Assembly: GCF_900090265.1 (NCBI RefSeq)
Contig: NZ_LT607752.1
Location: 3,472,001-3,536,000, forward strand
Direction: 5' to 3'
Source: Micromonospora rifamycinica
GTDB lineage: Bacteria > Actinomycetota > Actinomycetes > Mycobacteriales > Micromonosporaceae
Length of the DNA: 64,000 bases
Under the pieces are notes generated by a model, which ran no database searches, was not told the origin of the DNA, and saw only the letters and a program-made list of their open reading frames with translations. Positions 54,346-64,000 of this stretch are shown here, in pieces; positions within the stretch are counted from its first letter, which is position 1; every line of letters begins with the position of its first letter. A program made the position numbers and the translations under genes.

Positions 54346-55626
54346 TCAGCCCTTGACGTACGGCTTGCCGTCGGCGGCGGGCGCCCGGACCCGACCGACC
54401 AGCCCGGCCACCGCCAGGATGGTCGCCAGGTACGGCAGCATCGCCAGGAACTGGCTGGGGATGCTGCTGCCGATCGCCCCGAGGTAGGTGGCGAGCTGGT
54501 CGGCGAAGCCGAAGAAGAGCGCGGCGAGCAGCGCGCCGGTCGGGCTCCACCGGCCGAAGATCAGTGCGGCCAGGGCGATGAAGCCCTTACCGCCGATCAT
54601 GTTCTTGGTGAAGCTGTAGAGCGCCAGCGTGTACGACGCACCACCGATGCCGGCCACCAGCCCGGCCAGCAGCACGTTGCGGTAGCGCAGCCGCAGCACC
54701 TTCACCCCGAGGGTGTCGGCGGCCGTCGGGTGCTCGCCCACCGAGCGGGTCCGCAGCCCCCACCGGGTACGGAACAGCGCGAAGTGGATGACCAGCACCA
54801 GCAGCAGGCCGAGGTAGAGGAAGATGTTGCCCCGGAACAGGGCCGGGCCGAGCAGTGGGATGTCCTTCAGCAGCGGGATCTCCCAGTTGCCGAACCGCGG
54901 CGCGCTGTTGTACTTGTCCGCGTTGGTCTGCATCAGCCGCTCGTAGAGGAAGCCGGTGACGCCGACCGCCAGCAGGTTGAGCACCACCCCCATCACCACC
55001 TGGTCGACCAGGTAGCGGATGGCGAACACGGCCAGCAGCAGCGAGATCAGCGCGCCGCCGATCGCCGCCGCCACCAGACCGACCCAGACGCTGCCGGTGA
55101 GGCTGCCGAAGAGCGCGCCGCTGAACGCACCCATCAGCAGCTGCCCCTCGATGGCGACGTTGACCACCCCGGACCGCTCACAGAGCACCCCGGCCAGCGC
55201 GCCGAAGATCAGCGGCAGGGCCAGCACGAAGGTGCCCCGCACGATGTTGACCATAGGCATGAAGTTGCGGCCCTCGGGGGCGGCCGAGACCTGCCAGCAC
55301 AGGAAGCTCAGCACGAAGCCGACCAGACCGACGCCGAGCAGCACGGTGAACCAGCGCTTCGGCACCCCGGCCAGCAGCGCGCCACCGGCCGCCGCGGCGA
55401 CGACCCCGAACAGGATCGCGCCGAGGGTGCCGTGGACCTCCAACGCCGCGCCGCCCTCGGTCTCGCTGAGGGTGAACCGGGCCGGCTGGCCGGTGGCCAG
55501 CGCCCCGAACAGTCCGGTGGCGAGCACGCCCAGCGCCAGCAGGACCAGGCCGACCTTGCGCGGGCGGGTCCAGAAACCCTCGTCGACCGCGGCCACGGCG
55601 ACGTCGGGGACAGCGGTGGTGGACAT
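54346..55626 (-). CDS. Nucleoside ABC transporter permease (NupQ/BmpC-type, second permease)
   Basis: A 426-residue permease with nine or ten helices. The typical membrane-core motif of this family is seen in VVNVAIEGQLLMGAFSGALF, GALISLLLAVFAIRY and LGVKVLRLRYRNVLLAGLVA-GIGG. The N-terminal 110 residues form two additional helices with a Gly/Ala linker, longer than in the shortest homologues. It pairs with the other permease as in the NupNOPQ guanosine/nucleoside importer of Bacillus. Its ATG is 3 bases after the stop of the other permease gene. Confidence 0.9.
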   Translation of the reverse strand: MSTTAVPDVAVAAVDEGFWTRPRKVGLVLLALGVLATGLFGALATGQPARFTLSETEGGAALEVHGTLGAILFGVVAAAAGGALLAGVPKRWFTVLLGVGLVGFVLSFLCWQVSAAPEGRNFMPMVNIVRGTFVLALPLIFGALAGVLCERSGVVNVAIEGQLLMGAFSGALFGSLTGSVWVGLVAAAIGGALISLLLAVFAIRYLVDQVVMGVVLNLLAVGVTGFLYERLMQTNADKYNSAPRFGNWEIPLLKDIPLLGPALFRGNIFLYLGLLLVLVIHFALFRTRWGLRTRSVGEHPTAADTLGVKVLRLRYRNVLLAGLVAGIGGASYTLALYSFTKNMIGGKGFIALAALIFGRWSPTGALLAALFFGFADQLATYLGAIGSSIPSQFLAMLPYLATILAVAGLVGRVRAPAADGKPYVKG

Positions 55627-55629
55627 GCC

Positions 55630-56951
55630 TCACCAGCCCTTCGCGAGGCTCGTCTGCAACCGGGCGGCACGGGCGGCCCGGAGCTGGAAGATCGCCTTCA
55701 CCAGGGCCGGCGCGGCGATGAAGATGACGATCAGTGCCTGGAGCACGGTGACCAGTTCCAGCGAGATCCCGGAGTACGACTGCATCCGGTTGCCGCCGGC
55801 CTGGAGCGCGCCGAAGAGCAGCGCGGCCAGCAGCACCCCCCAGGGCTTCACCCGGCCGAGCAGCGCCACCAGGATGCCGTCGAAGCCGATCTGCGCGATC
55901 ACCAGCGGGGTCAGCGCGTTCGCGGTGGAGCCGAGCACCATCTGGCTGCCGCCGAGGCCGGCGAGCATCCCGGCGATCACCATCACCAGCACGTACGTCC
56001 TGGTGACGCTGATGCCGGCGGTCCGGGCCGCGTCCGGGTTGGCCCCGACGGCCCGCAGCTCGAAGCCGAGTGTCGACCGGGTGAGCAGCCAGGCGACGGC
56101 CCAGGTGGCGAGCACCGCGAGCAGGATGCCGGCGTGCACCCGCAGGTCGTCGCCGAGCAGCCGGGGGAACGCCGCCGAGGAGTCGACGGGCCGGCTGATC
56201 GCGTCCGACCGGTCCGGGTTCTGGACGCCGTTCTGCACGATGACCCAGGACAGGAAGTAGACCGCGACATAGTTGAGCATGATCGTGTTGATCACCTCGT
56301 GCGCGCCGGTCCGGGCCTTGAGGATGCCCGGCACGAAACCCCAGACCGCGCCGCCGACCGCACCGGCGATCAACGCGACGACCAGGTGCACCACCGGGGG
56401 CAGCGGCAGCGCGAAGCCGGCCACGGCCGCCAGGATCACCCCCATCGTCGCCTGACCCTGGGCGCCGATGTTGAACAGGCCGCCCCGGAAGGCGAGCGCC
56501 ACCGACAGCCCGGTGAAGACCAGCGGCGCGGTGTAGGTGAGGGTCTCCGAGATCGGGCTCAGCGCGGCGGTGAAGCCGGACGCCTCCGGGTCGAAGACCG
56601 CCCCCTTGAACAGGTTGGCGTACGCCTCGCTGACCACCGTCCAGCTCGCGTTCAGCGCGTCGGTCGGGCGGGCGGTGATGTAGCCGTAGGTGGCCAGCAC
56701 CTCCGGATCCGACACGATGATCAGGACCGCGCCGACCAGCATCGCCAGGACCAGCGCGAGGACGGTCACGGTCACCGTGTTGGCGGCCCAGAGGTTGTCC
56801 AGGAAGAGCCGGCCCAGCGTCGGCCGGGGCCCCGGCGCGGGCTGCTTCGGTGAGGTCATGGTGGCACCCCGGTCGGCCTTGCCGGTCGCGGTCAGCTCCG
56901 GTCCGGTCGCCGGCTCCTTGTCCGGGGAGCCGGACACCGGGTTCGGGTTGC

Positions 56952-56955
<4 letters not shown>
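55630..56955 (-). CDS. Nucleoside ABC transporter permease (NupP/BmpB-type, first permease)
   Basis: A 441-residue permease. A 45-residue hydrophilic N-terminus ([15 protein letters not shown]) precedes about nine helices; [28 protein letters not shown] is the family's core motif, followed by [20 protein letters not shown] and [20 protein letters not shown]. Overlaps the ATPase gene in ATGA, so ATPase, permease and permease are cotranslated. Confidence 0.92.
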
Positions 56956-58604
<1,649 letters not shown>

Positions 58605-58680
58605 CGCAACCTCCTGGAGTGCGAGCGATGGTGCAGCCTAGCTGCCGGCCCCCGGGGTCGCCGGTCGACCGGTGAGCGGA

Positions 58681-58730
58681 CCGGCCGCCCCGGCGTCCGC
58701 GGGATCCCCCACGGACGCCGGGACGGCCGG
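58681..58730 (-). terminator. 18-bp stem-loop between bmp-type lipoprotein gene and ATPase gene
   Basis: Arms 58681-58698 and 58713-58730 pair over 18 bp with a single G-T pair and a 14-base loop, inside the 191-bp gap. It is well placed to stop or slow most transcription after the abundant binding protein, or to protect its mRNA end, as in other binding-protein transporter operons. Confidence 0.65.
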
Positions 58731-58795
58731 TCGTCCTGCCCGGTGCCCGCCGGCCGCCGCTGCCGATGATCCCATCGTGGCGGCCGGCGCGGCGG

Positions 58796-59884
58796 TCACT
58801 TGGTCGGCTGGGCCTTCGAGGTGACCGTGATGGTGCCGGCGGCGATGTCCGCCTTCAGCTTCTCGACCTCGGCCTTGAGGTCCGCCGGGACCTTGCTGTC
58901 GAAGTCGTGGTACGGGGCGATCGAGACACCGTTGTTGGCCAGGTTGCCCACGAAGCCCGGGGTGGCGGCGAGCTTCTCGCCACCGGCGGCCTTGAGCACG
59001 GCGTCCTTGACGGCGTCCGGGATGTTCTTGACCACGGTGGTCAGCAGCGCCGCGCAGTCCGGGGTGCTCTCGCAGCCGTCGACGTCGACCCAGACGACCG
59101 AGTACTTGCCACCCGAGGCCTTGGCCGCCGAGGTGGTGCCGAGGCCCGCGCCGCCGGCGACCGGCATGACGATGTCCGCGCCCTGGGCGACCAGCGCGTC
59201 GGAGACCTTCTTGCCCTCGTCCTGCTTGGCGAAGTCGTTGGTGAAGGAACCCTTCTGGGTCGCCTTGTCCCAGCCCAGCACCTGGACGTTCTTGCTCTTG
59301 GTCTTGTTGTAGTGCGCCACACCGTCGGCGAAGCCGTCCATGAAGATGGTCACCGGCGGGATCGGCAGGCCACCGTAGGTGCCGACCTTGCCGCTCTTGC
59401 TCATCCCGGCCGCCAGGTAACCGGCCTGGAAGGCGGCCTGGGCGGTGTCGAACTGCATCGGGTAGACGTTCGCCACGCCCGGGTTGGCGTCCACGATGCC
59501 GAACTGCTGGCCGGTGTTGGCGGCGGCGATCTTCTTGGTGGCGTCCGCCATCAGGCCGCCGACGGCCAGGATGAAGTCGCACTTCTGGTTGACGTACCCG
59601 GTCAGGTTGACCTCGTAGTCCGCCTCGGCCTTCGACGCGACGTACTTGATGTCGATGTTGTCGTTGGCCTTCTTGGCCTCCTCCAGGCCCTTCCAGGCGG
59701 AGGTGTTGAACGACTTGTCGTCGATGCCGCCGACGTCGGTCACCATGCAGGCGCTGTACTTCTTGTCGCCGCTGCCACCGGCGTTGTTGTCGTCGTCGGG
59801 CGCCTCGCCGCACGCGGCAGCACCCAGCACGAGCCCACCCGCCGCGATGGCAGAGGCGATCCGCATCCCACGCACAGAGCGCAA
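58796..59884 (-). CDS. BMP-family substrate-binding lipoprotein (nucleoside uptake)
   Basis: A 362-residue lipoprotein. After a short basic start, the signal helix ASAIAAGGLVLGAAACGE carries the lipobox cysteine. The mature protein has the BMP/PnrA fold: ACMVTDVGGIDDKSFNTSAW near the N-terminus (the nucleoside-binding Asp and Phe region), VGGLMADATKKIAAANTGQQ, FGIVDANPGV, AAFQAGYLAAGMSKSGKVGT and MPVAGGAGLGTTSAA. PnrA-type proteins bind purine nucleosides. The start is a TTG at 59884, six bases after AAGGAG; a longer frame upstream is not supported. First gene of the uptake operon, with a 255-bp upstream gap holding a 7-bp hairpin at 60066-60083 and no gene. Confidence 0.92.
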   Translation of the reverse strand: MRSVRGMRIASAIAAGGLVLGAAACGEAPDDDNNAGGSGDKKYSACMVTDVGGIDDKSFNTSAWKGLEEAKKANDNIDIKYVASKAEADYEVNLTGYVNQKCDFILAVGGLMADATKKIAAANTGQQFGIVDANPGVANVYPMQFDTAQAAFQAGYLAAGMSKSGKVGTYGGLPIPPVTIFMDGFADGVAHYNKTKSKNVQVLGWDKATQKGSFTNDFAKQDEGKKVSDALVAQGADIVMPVAGGAGLGTTSAAKASGGKYSVVWVDVDGCESTPDCAALLTTVVKNIPDAVKDAVLKAAGGEKLAATPGFVGNLANNGVSIAPYHDFDSKVPADLKAEVEKLKADIAAGTITVTSKAQPTK

Positions 59885-60139
59885 GACGTCTCCTTCCATT
59901 GCACACCGCCTCGTGCGGTGGCAGCCCTTGAACCGACCAGCGCTGTGCTGCCGGCATCCCACGTTACGGACGGGAGCGTAGCCCCACGCCCACCCACCGG
60001 CCGCCAATCGTGCACGACTGTTGAACGCTCGTTATCCCGGCGTAACCCTGGGGTGGGGCACATCACTCACCATGCCTGGTGAGGACCGGCCGGGAGGTGT
60101 GAACGCCGGGTTTCCGGCCCACCCACCGCCCTGCGCCGA

Positions 60140-60481
60140 TTATCGCCAGAACACCGCCACGGCCGCCGTGACCAGGGTCAACCCGATGATCGCCAGGAAG
60201 TGCCCCCGGGCGACCTGGGTCCGCTTACGAGAGAAGAAGACCATGACGAAGATGAGCAGGGCCAGCACCAACTTGGTAACAAGCTTGGCGGGGGCCGGCT
60301 CGTCGCCGTCCCGCAGCGGCGCGGACAGCCCCAGGCCGGTCAGCAGCTGGATCACGGAGCCCCAGAGCATGGCCGCGTTGATCCGCAGCTTGCCGCTGAC
60401 GTACTGGGCCACCGCACCACCGAGCAGCAGTGCGAACCCGATCAGATGGACATAGAGAAGGATCAGTCGAAGAGCTTCCAC
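60140..60481 (-). CDS. Small integral membrane protein, conserved in actinobacteria
   Basis: A 113-residue protein with four predicted helices: LRLILLYVHLIGFALLLGGA, NAAMLWGSVIQLLTGLGL, KLVTKLVLALLIFVMVFFS and LAIIGLTLVTAAVAVFW. Positively charged SRKRTQ between the last two helices places that loop in the cytoplasm. The pattern recalls small heme-free relatives of copper-resistance or DUF-type membrane proteins, but no family is certain. GTG start with GGAGG 9 bases ahead. Separated from the amylase gene upstream by 228 bp with the third palindrome. Confidence 0.7.
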   Translation of the reverse strand: MEALRLILLYVHLIGFALLLGGAVAQYVSGKLRINAAMLWGSVIQLLTGLGLSAPLRDGDEPAPAKLVTKLVLALLIFVMVFFSRKRTQVARGHFLAIIGLTLVTAAVAVFWR

Positions 60482-60591
60482 GTCGGCAATCCTCCCCCAT
60501 CAACGACACTTTGTAGTAGGTGGCCCGCCGGCTGAGTTCAATCCGTGATCTCCCCCGGCCACCACTCCGCCCGCCGCATGATCCGCGGCTC

Positions 60592-60667
60592 AAGATCGTG
60601 CTTGAACCTTGTTGTAGTGGCTTTCGCGCGCGGACAGGCCACTACAACAAGGATCGAGCACGATCTT
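60592..60667. repeat. Palindrome with TTGTAGTGGC core (copy 3)
   Basis: Arms 60592-60621 and 60638-60667 pair over 30 bp with two mismatches and a 16-base loop. The inner 15 bp (CCTTGTTGTAGTGGC) are closest to the other copies; CATGATC also lies just upstream, as in copies 1 and 2. It stands between the end of the amylase gene and the start of the small membrane protein gene. Confidence 0.85.
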
Positions 60668-60709
60668 CCAAAAGACATCCCACGAGAGGTGCGGGTGCGG
60701 GGTGGGTGG

Positions 60710-62671
60710 TCAGAGGTGCCAGACCTGGAAGGTGGGGCCGTCACCGGGGAGGGTCACCGCGCCGTCGGCGGCCCTCCGCAGGGGCGGGGCGCCACCGTAG
60801 GCGTTCTCGCCGGACCCCCCTCCCGCCCCGGAAGCCCCGGAGGCACCGGAGGCCCCGGAGGCCCCGGAGGCACCGGAGGCACCGGAAGTCCTGAAGGCAC
60901 CGGAAGTCCCGGGCGGCAGGCCGGTCAACCGCACCGGTGCGCCGGCCGCCCGGCGGGCCAGCACCAGCACCGCGCCGGTCGTCGCCTCGCGCAGGAAGAC
61001 CAGCGTGTCGGCGTCCACGTGCACCCAGCGCAGCCCGCCGTGCCGCAACGCCGGGGTGTCCCGGCGCAGCGTCAGCAACGCCCGGTACGCGGCGAACGTG
61101 CCGACGTCCCAGCTTGCCGGCCGGTGCCACGGCATCGGGGTACGCGAGCCCTCGCCGTTGACACCGGTCAGCCCCAGCTCGTCACCGGCGAAGACCACCG
61201 GGGTGCCGGGCATGGTGGCGAGCAGCCCGGCGGCCACCTCCTGCCGGGCGGAGTCCCCCACCACGGTGCGGATCCGGGCCGAGTCGTGCGAGCCGAGCAG
61301 CTGCCACGAGTGGGTGTACGACCGCCAGGAGACCAGCGACCGGAAGCTGTCCATGGTGGCGAGCACCGCGGGGGCGTCCCGCCGTCGTACCCCGCCCGGG
61401 GTGCCGAGGAAGTTCGGTACCGGCTCGTCGGCGGACCGGTGGGAGGGCTCGCCGGGGTGGGGTGACGTGCCGTCGCGGCGCAGCCAGGACCAGACCGGGT
61501 CGGTGAAGCCGACGTAGTTCATCGTGCCGTGCCAGCCGTCGCGGTCCAGGTCGCCGGTGTGGTCGTGGCCGTGCTCGGCGAGCAGCAGCCCGTCGGCCCG
61601 GGTCTGCGCGACCGTCTCCCGCAGCAGCCGCGCCACCTCGTGGGTGTACGCGTCCGCGCCCCGCCGGCCGGTCATGTTGGCCACGTCCACCCGCCACCCG
61701 TCCAACCCGTACGGCGGGCGCAGCCAGCGGCGCAGTGGTGAATCCGGGTCGGTGGCGAAACGGCGGCGCAGCTCGGCACTGCCCCAGTTGAGCTTGGGCA
61801 GCGACCGCACCCCGTTCCACGACTCGTAGGTCGGCTCCCCGCCGCCGGTGGCCACGTCGAAGTAGTACAGCTCCCGTTCCGGGGCGTCGACGTCGGCCAG
61901 GGCGCGGGTGAACCACCCGTGTGCGTCGCCGGTGTGGTTGCTGGTGATGTCGCCGATCAGCCGCCAGCCCCGGGCCCGGACGGCGTCGGCCAGCCGGACC
62001 AGCGCCGCGTCCCCGCCGAGCAGCGGGTCCACGGTGTCGAAGCTGGCCGCGTCGTACCGGTGGTTGGAGCGGGCCGGGAAGACCGGCGTCAGGTAGACCG
62101 TGTTGACGCCGAGCCGGTCCAGATGGTCCAGCCGTTCGGTGATGCCGTCCAGGTCACCGCCGTAGAACTGGTGCGGGGTCTGCGGGCCGCGCCCGACGAC
62201 CGGGGTGTCCCAGGCGCAGGGGACCGCCCAGTCCGGCGGGGTGCGGCCGTCGGCGGCGGCGGACCGGGCGAACCGGTCGGGGAAGATCTGGTAGACCAGC
62301 GCGTCCCGCGCCCAGCGAGGCGGCGGGGCGTGGCTGACCAGCTTGAAGTCGCCGTGGTCGGGCACGTCGTGGTCGATCTGACCGGCGGCGTTGAGCCAGC
62401 GGTAGCCGGTCTTTCCGGTGAGCATGAAGCGGTAGTTGCTGACCGGGTTGCGCACCTCGACGTCGGCCCGCCACCACACCTCGTGGTCGTCGCGGCGGTC
62501 GACGGTCGCCTCGACGAAGCGGGGTTCGCCGTCGCCGGTGGTCCGGACGTGCACCTGCCGGACGTCGCCGTCCCGGGGCACCCGGACGAAGACCGGCACC
62601 CGCTGCCCGAGAGCGGGTTCCTGCTCGGGCACGTACAGCGCCGAGCCGTCGTGGTGCGGCGGCAGGGACAT
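60710..62671 (-). CDS. Glycoside hydrolase family 13 enzyme (alpha-amylase/neopullulanase-like)
   Basis: A 653-residue enzyme. The N-terminal 120 residues form a beta-sandwich like the CBM34 domain of cyclomaltodextrinases/neopullulanases. The barrel begins at WARDALVYQIFPDRFARS; conserved regions are DITSNHTGD, LDGWRVDVANM (nucleophile about D329), LLLAEHGHD (acid/base about E366) and LLGSHDSARI (about D463). There is no signal peptide, so it acts in the cytoplasm on imported maltodextrins, in agreement with the maltose-type permease genes upstream. Near the C-terminus a SGA/GAS collagen-like run of about 25 residues is inserted, encoded by a GC-rich 9-bp tandem repeat at 60829-60910. GGAGG precedes the ATG. 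Confidence 0.92.
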   Translation of the reverse strand: MSLPPHHDGSALYVPEQEPALGQRVPVFVRVPRDGDVRQVHVRTTGDGEPRFVEATVDRRDDHEVWWRADVEVRNPVSNYRFMLTGKTGYRWLNAAGQIDHDVPDHGDFKLVSHAPPPRWARDALVYQIFPDRFARSAAADGRTPPDWAVPCAWDTPVVGRGPQTPHQFYGGDLDGITERLDHLDRLGVNTVYLTPVFPARSNHRYDAASFDTVDPLLGGDAALVRLADAVRARGWRLIGDITSNHTGDAHGWFTRALADVDAPERELYYFDVATGGGEPTYESWNGVRSLPKLNWGSAELRRRFATDPDSPLRRWLRPPYGLDGWRVDVANMTGRRGADAYTHEVARLLRETVAQTRADGLLLAEHGHDHTGDLDRDGWHGTMNYVGFTDPVWSWLRRDGTSPHPGEPSHRSADEPVPNFLGTPGGVRRRDAPAVLATMDSFRSLVSWRSYTHSWQLLGSHDSARIRTVVGDSARQEVAAGLLATMPGTPVVFAGDELGLTGVNGEGSRTPMPWHRPASWDVGTFAAYRALLTLRRDTPALRHGGLRWVHVDADTLVFLREATTGAVLVLARRAAGAPVRLTGLPPGTSGAFRTSGASGASGASGASGASGASGAGGGSGENAYGGAPPLRRAADGAVTLPGDGPTFQVWHL

Positions 62672-62799
62672 GGTGCGACCTCCGGTCGGACGGCGGCGGG
62701 GCGGTCGTCCGCCGCGCGGAACCCGGACCACCGCCGGCCCCGCCCCGCACGGGCGGCGACCCGGCGACACGACACACGACGGTGGTCCGGCGGGTCTGG

Positions 62800-63789
62800 T
62801 CAGCCCTTGACCGCCCCGGCGGTCAGGCCGGAGACGATGTAACGCTGGAGCAGTTGGAAGACCAGTACGGTGGGGATCGCGGTGAGCAGGGTGCCCGCCG
62901 CGAAGATCCCGAAGTTGTTGTTCCGCTCCCCGGCCACCAGGCCGAACATGCCGACCGCCAGGGTCTTCGACCCGGTGTCGGTGAGGAACACGTTGGCGAT
63001 CATGAACTCGTTGATCGTGCCGATGAACGACAGCAGCGCGGTCACCGCCAGGATCGGCGCCACCAGCGGCAGCATGATCCGGAAGAAGACCTGGGCGTGG
63101 CTCGCGCCGTCCATGGTGGCCGACTCGTCCAGTTCGCGGGGCAGGGTGTCGAAGAACCCCTTCATCAGCCAGGTGTTCATGCCCAGCGCCCCGCCCAGGT
63201 AGAGCAGGAACAGGCCCCATGGGGTGTTGAAGCCGATCGACGGCCACAGGTCGGTGACCCGGCTGAAGATCAGGAAGATCGCCACGATGGCCAGGAACTG
63301 CGGGAACATCTGGATCAGCAGCAGGGTCAGCAGGCCGAACCGGCGCCCGGCGAAGCGCATCCGGGAGAACGCGTACGCCGCCAGCGCGGACAGGAAGATC
63401 GACGCGAAACTGGCCCCGCCCGCGATGAGTAGCGAGTTGAGGAACCAGCGGCCGAACTCCGTCCGCTCGAACAGGTTGCCGAAGTTCTCCAGGGAGGCCC
63501 CGGTCGGCAACAGCTCGGTCGAGGAGAGCGTGCCGAGCGGGTTGAGCGCCGCGGAGAGCACGAACAGGATCGGGAAGAGGCTGAACGCCACCGCCAGCAC
63601 GCCGGCCACGTGCCGCCAGCCGACCTGGGCGAGCCACCGGCCGCCGCGCCGCCCGGGGCCGCCCCGGCCACGCCCGGTGTGGCCCGGCCGGGCCACACCG
63701 GTTCCGTCGGCACCCGGCCGGGAGTCGGATGGGCCGGCCGCGTCCCGCCGGGGCGCGGTCGCCCCGGCGACGTTCGGGTGGGTCGTCAC
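62800..63789 (-). CDS. Carbohydrate ABC transporter permease (MalG-like)
   Basis: A 329-residue permease with an Arg/Gly-rich 50-residue N-terminus and six helices. The EAA loop is seen as LPRELDESATMDGASHAQVF-FRIMLPLVAPIL, and FLNSLLIAGGASFASIFLSAL and AAYAFSRMRFAGRR are family-typical. With MalF upstream it imports maltose or maltodextrin. GTG start overlapping the malF stop (GTGA). The binding protein and regulator would lie beyond the right edge. The gap to the amylase gene is 128 bp. Confidence 0.93.
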   Translation of the reverse strand: MTTHPNVAGATAPRRDAAGPSDSRPGADGTGVARPGHTGRGRGGPGRRGGRWLAQVGWRHVAGVLAVAFSLFPILFVLSAALNPLGTLSSTELLPTGASLENFGNLFERTEFGRWFLNSLLIAGGASFASIFLSALAAYAFSRMRFAGRRFGLLTLLLIQMFPQFLAIVAIFLIFSRVTDLWPSIGFNTPWGLFLLYLGGALGMNTWLMKGFFDTLPRELDESATMDGASHAQVFFRIMLPLVAPILAVTALLSFIGTINEFMIANVFLTDTGSKTLAVGMFGLVAGERNNNFGIFAAGTLLTAIPTVLVFQLLQRYIVSGLTAGAVKG

Positions 63790-64000
63790 GAGTAGACCTC
63801 CTCCTGCTGGCGGGTCCGCCGGAAACTGACCGCCGAGACCGTGGCGACGATCGCGAAGATGAAGATCGACACCGCGGCGGCCAGGCCGAACTCGGCACCC
63901 TGCGCGCCGAAGGCCAGCCGGTAGGTGTACGTGATCAGCAGGTCGGTGGCCCCGTTGGTCGGGTTGTCCGGCGCGAACGGGCCGCCCTCGGTGGTCAACC
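63786..64000 (-). CDS. Carbohydrate ABC transporter permease (MalF-like), C-terminal part
   Basis: The frame runs off the right edge; only about 70 C-terminal residues are visible, with NGATDLLITYTYRLAFGAQG and a final helix FGLAAAVSIFIFAIVATVSA followed by SFRRTRQQEEVYS. This end is typical of MalF-type permeases (the T-Y-x-x-A-F segment and the final helix). It overlaps malG by 4 bp. Confidence 0.88.
   Translation of the reverse strand, partial: LTTEGGPFAPDNPTNGATDLLITYTYRLAFGAQGAEFGLAAAVSIFIFAIVATVSAVSFRRTRQQEEVYS

Noticed and set aside
54169..56853. 894-codon plus-strand frame opposite the nucleoside permeases
   Set aside because: Its translation is a typical mirror frame (Glu/His/Gln/Arg/Gly-rich); the minus strand carries two conserved permeases with overlapping starts.

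Overview
The window is extremely GC-rich, densely coded actinobacterial chromosome. GTG starts, GTGA/ATGA overlaps, an XRE/DUF397 pair, a CvnABCD-type signalling operon, DUF4349, DUF742 and GPP34 proteins and a GuaB1-type IMP dehydrogenase relative all fit a Micromonosporaceae member (Micromonospora or a close relative). This placement comes from gene content and protein style, not from a marker-gene comparison. No tRNA, rRNA, CRISPR array, prophage or intact insertion sequence was seen.

Layout. 1-2 kb: the end of a biotin-dependent acyl-CoA carboxylase subunit and guaB1. 2.0-7.8 kb: a nested inverted repeat, a TetR/DoxX divergent pair with a palindromic operator, then a MarR regulator translationally coupled to a heterodimeric ABC exporter. 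7.8-9.3 kb: a threonyl-tRNA synthetase remnant and, on the other strand, a T-box-like leader ahead of a DedA/VTT membrane protein. 9.3-19.4 kb: flavin disulfide-reductase-family quinone reductase, gamma-glutamylcyclotransferase-like protein, a four-gene minus-strand set (MBL hydrolase, coiled-coil protein, SCO6745-like protein, double GNAT), a DUF4349 lipoprotein, an M20 amidohydrolase and an acyl-CoA mutase large subunit. 19.5-26 kb: a receptor Ser/Thr kinase, a phosphohexomutase, and an XRE/DUF397 cassette bracketed by two near-identical palindromes. 26-30.3 kb: upp, then deoC with a full-length and a half-length aldehyde dehydrogenase. 30.5-37.8 kb: a BlaI/M56 pair followed by cydABDC. 37.9-48.1 kb: a permease-prefix protein, PadR, an acidic protein, a large IS110-transposase-related protein, and a convergent CvnA-B-C-D conservon. 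48.3-60.5 kb: uridine kinase, adenosine deaminase, RlmA-type rRNA methyltransferase, DUF4272, and a nucleoside uptake and salvage cluster (BMP lipoprotein, ATPase, two permeases, cytidine deaminase, thymidine phosphorylase). 60.6-64 kb: a third palindrome, a GH13 amylase and a maltose-type ABC permease pair.

A functional theme is nucleoside recycling. A BMP-type transporter imports nucleosides; Cdd, Ada, DeoA and a uridine kinase process them; DeoC and its dehydrogenases drain deoxyribose phosphate; Upp and GuaB1 recycle base and nucleotide. The other coherent modules are respiration under low oxygen (BlaI/M56-cydABDC), small-GTPase signalling (conservon) and alpha-glucan use. The most notable non-coding signals are the T-box ahead of a DedA gene, the three-member TTGTAGTGGC palindrome family, and the nested GATCAAGAG inverted repeat.
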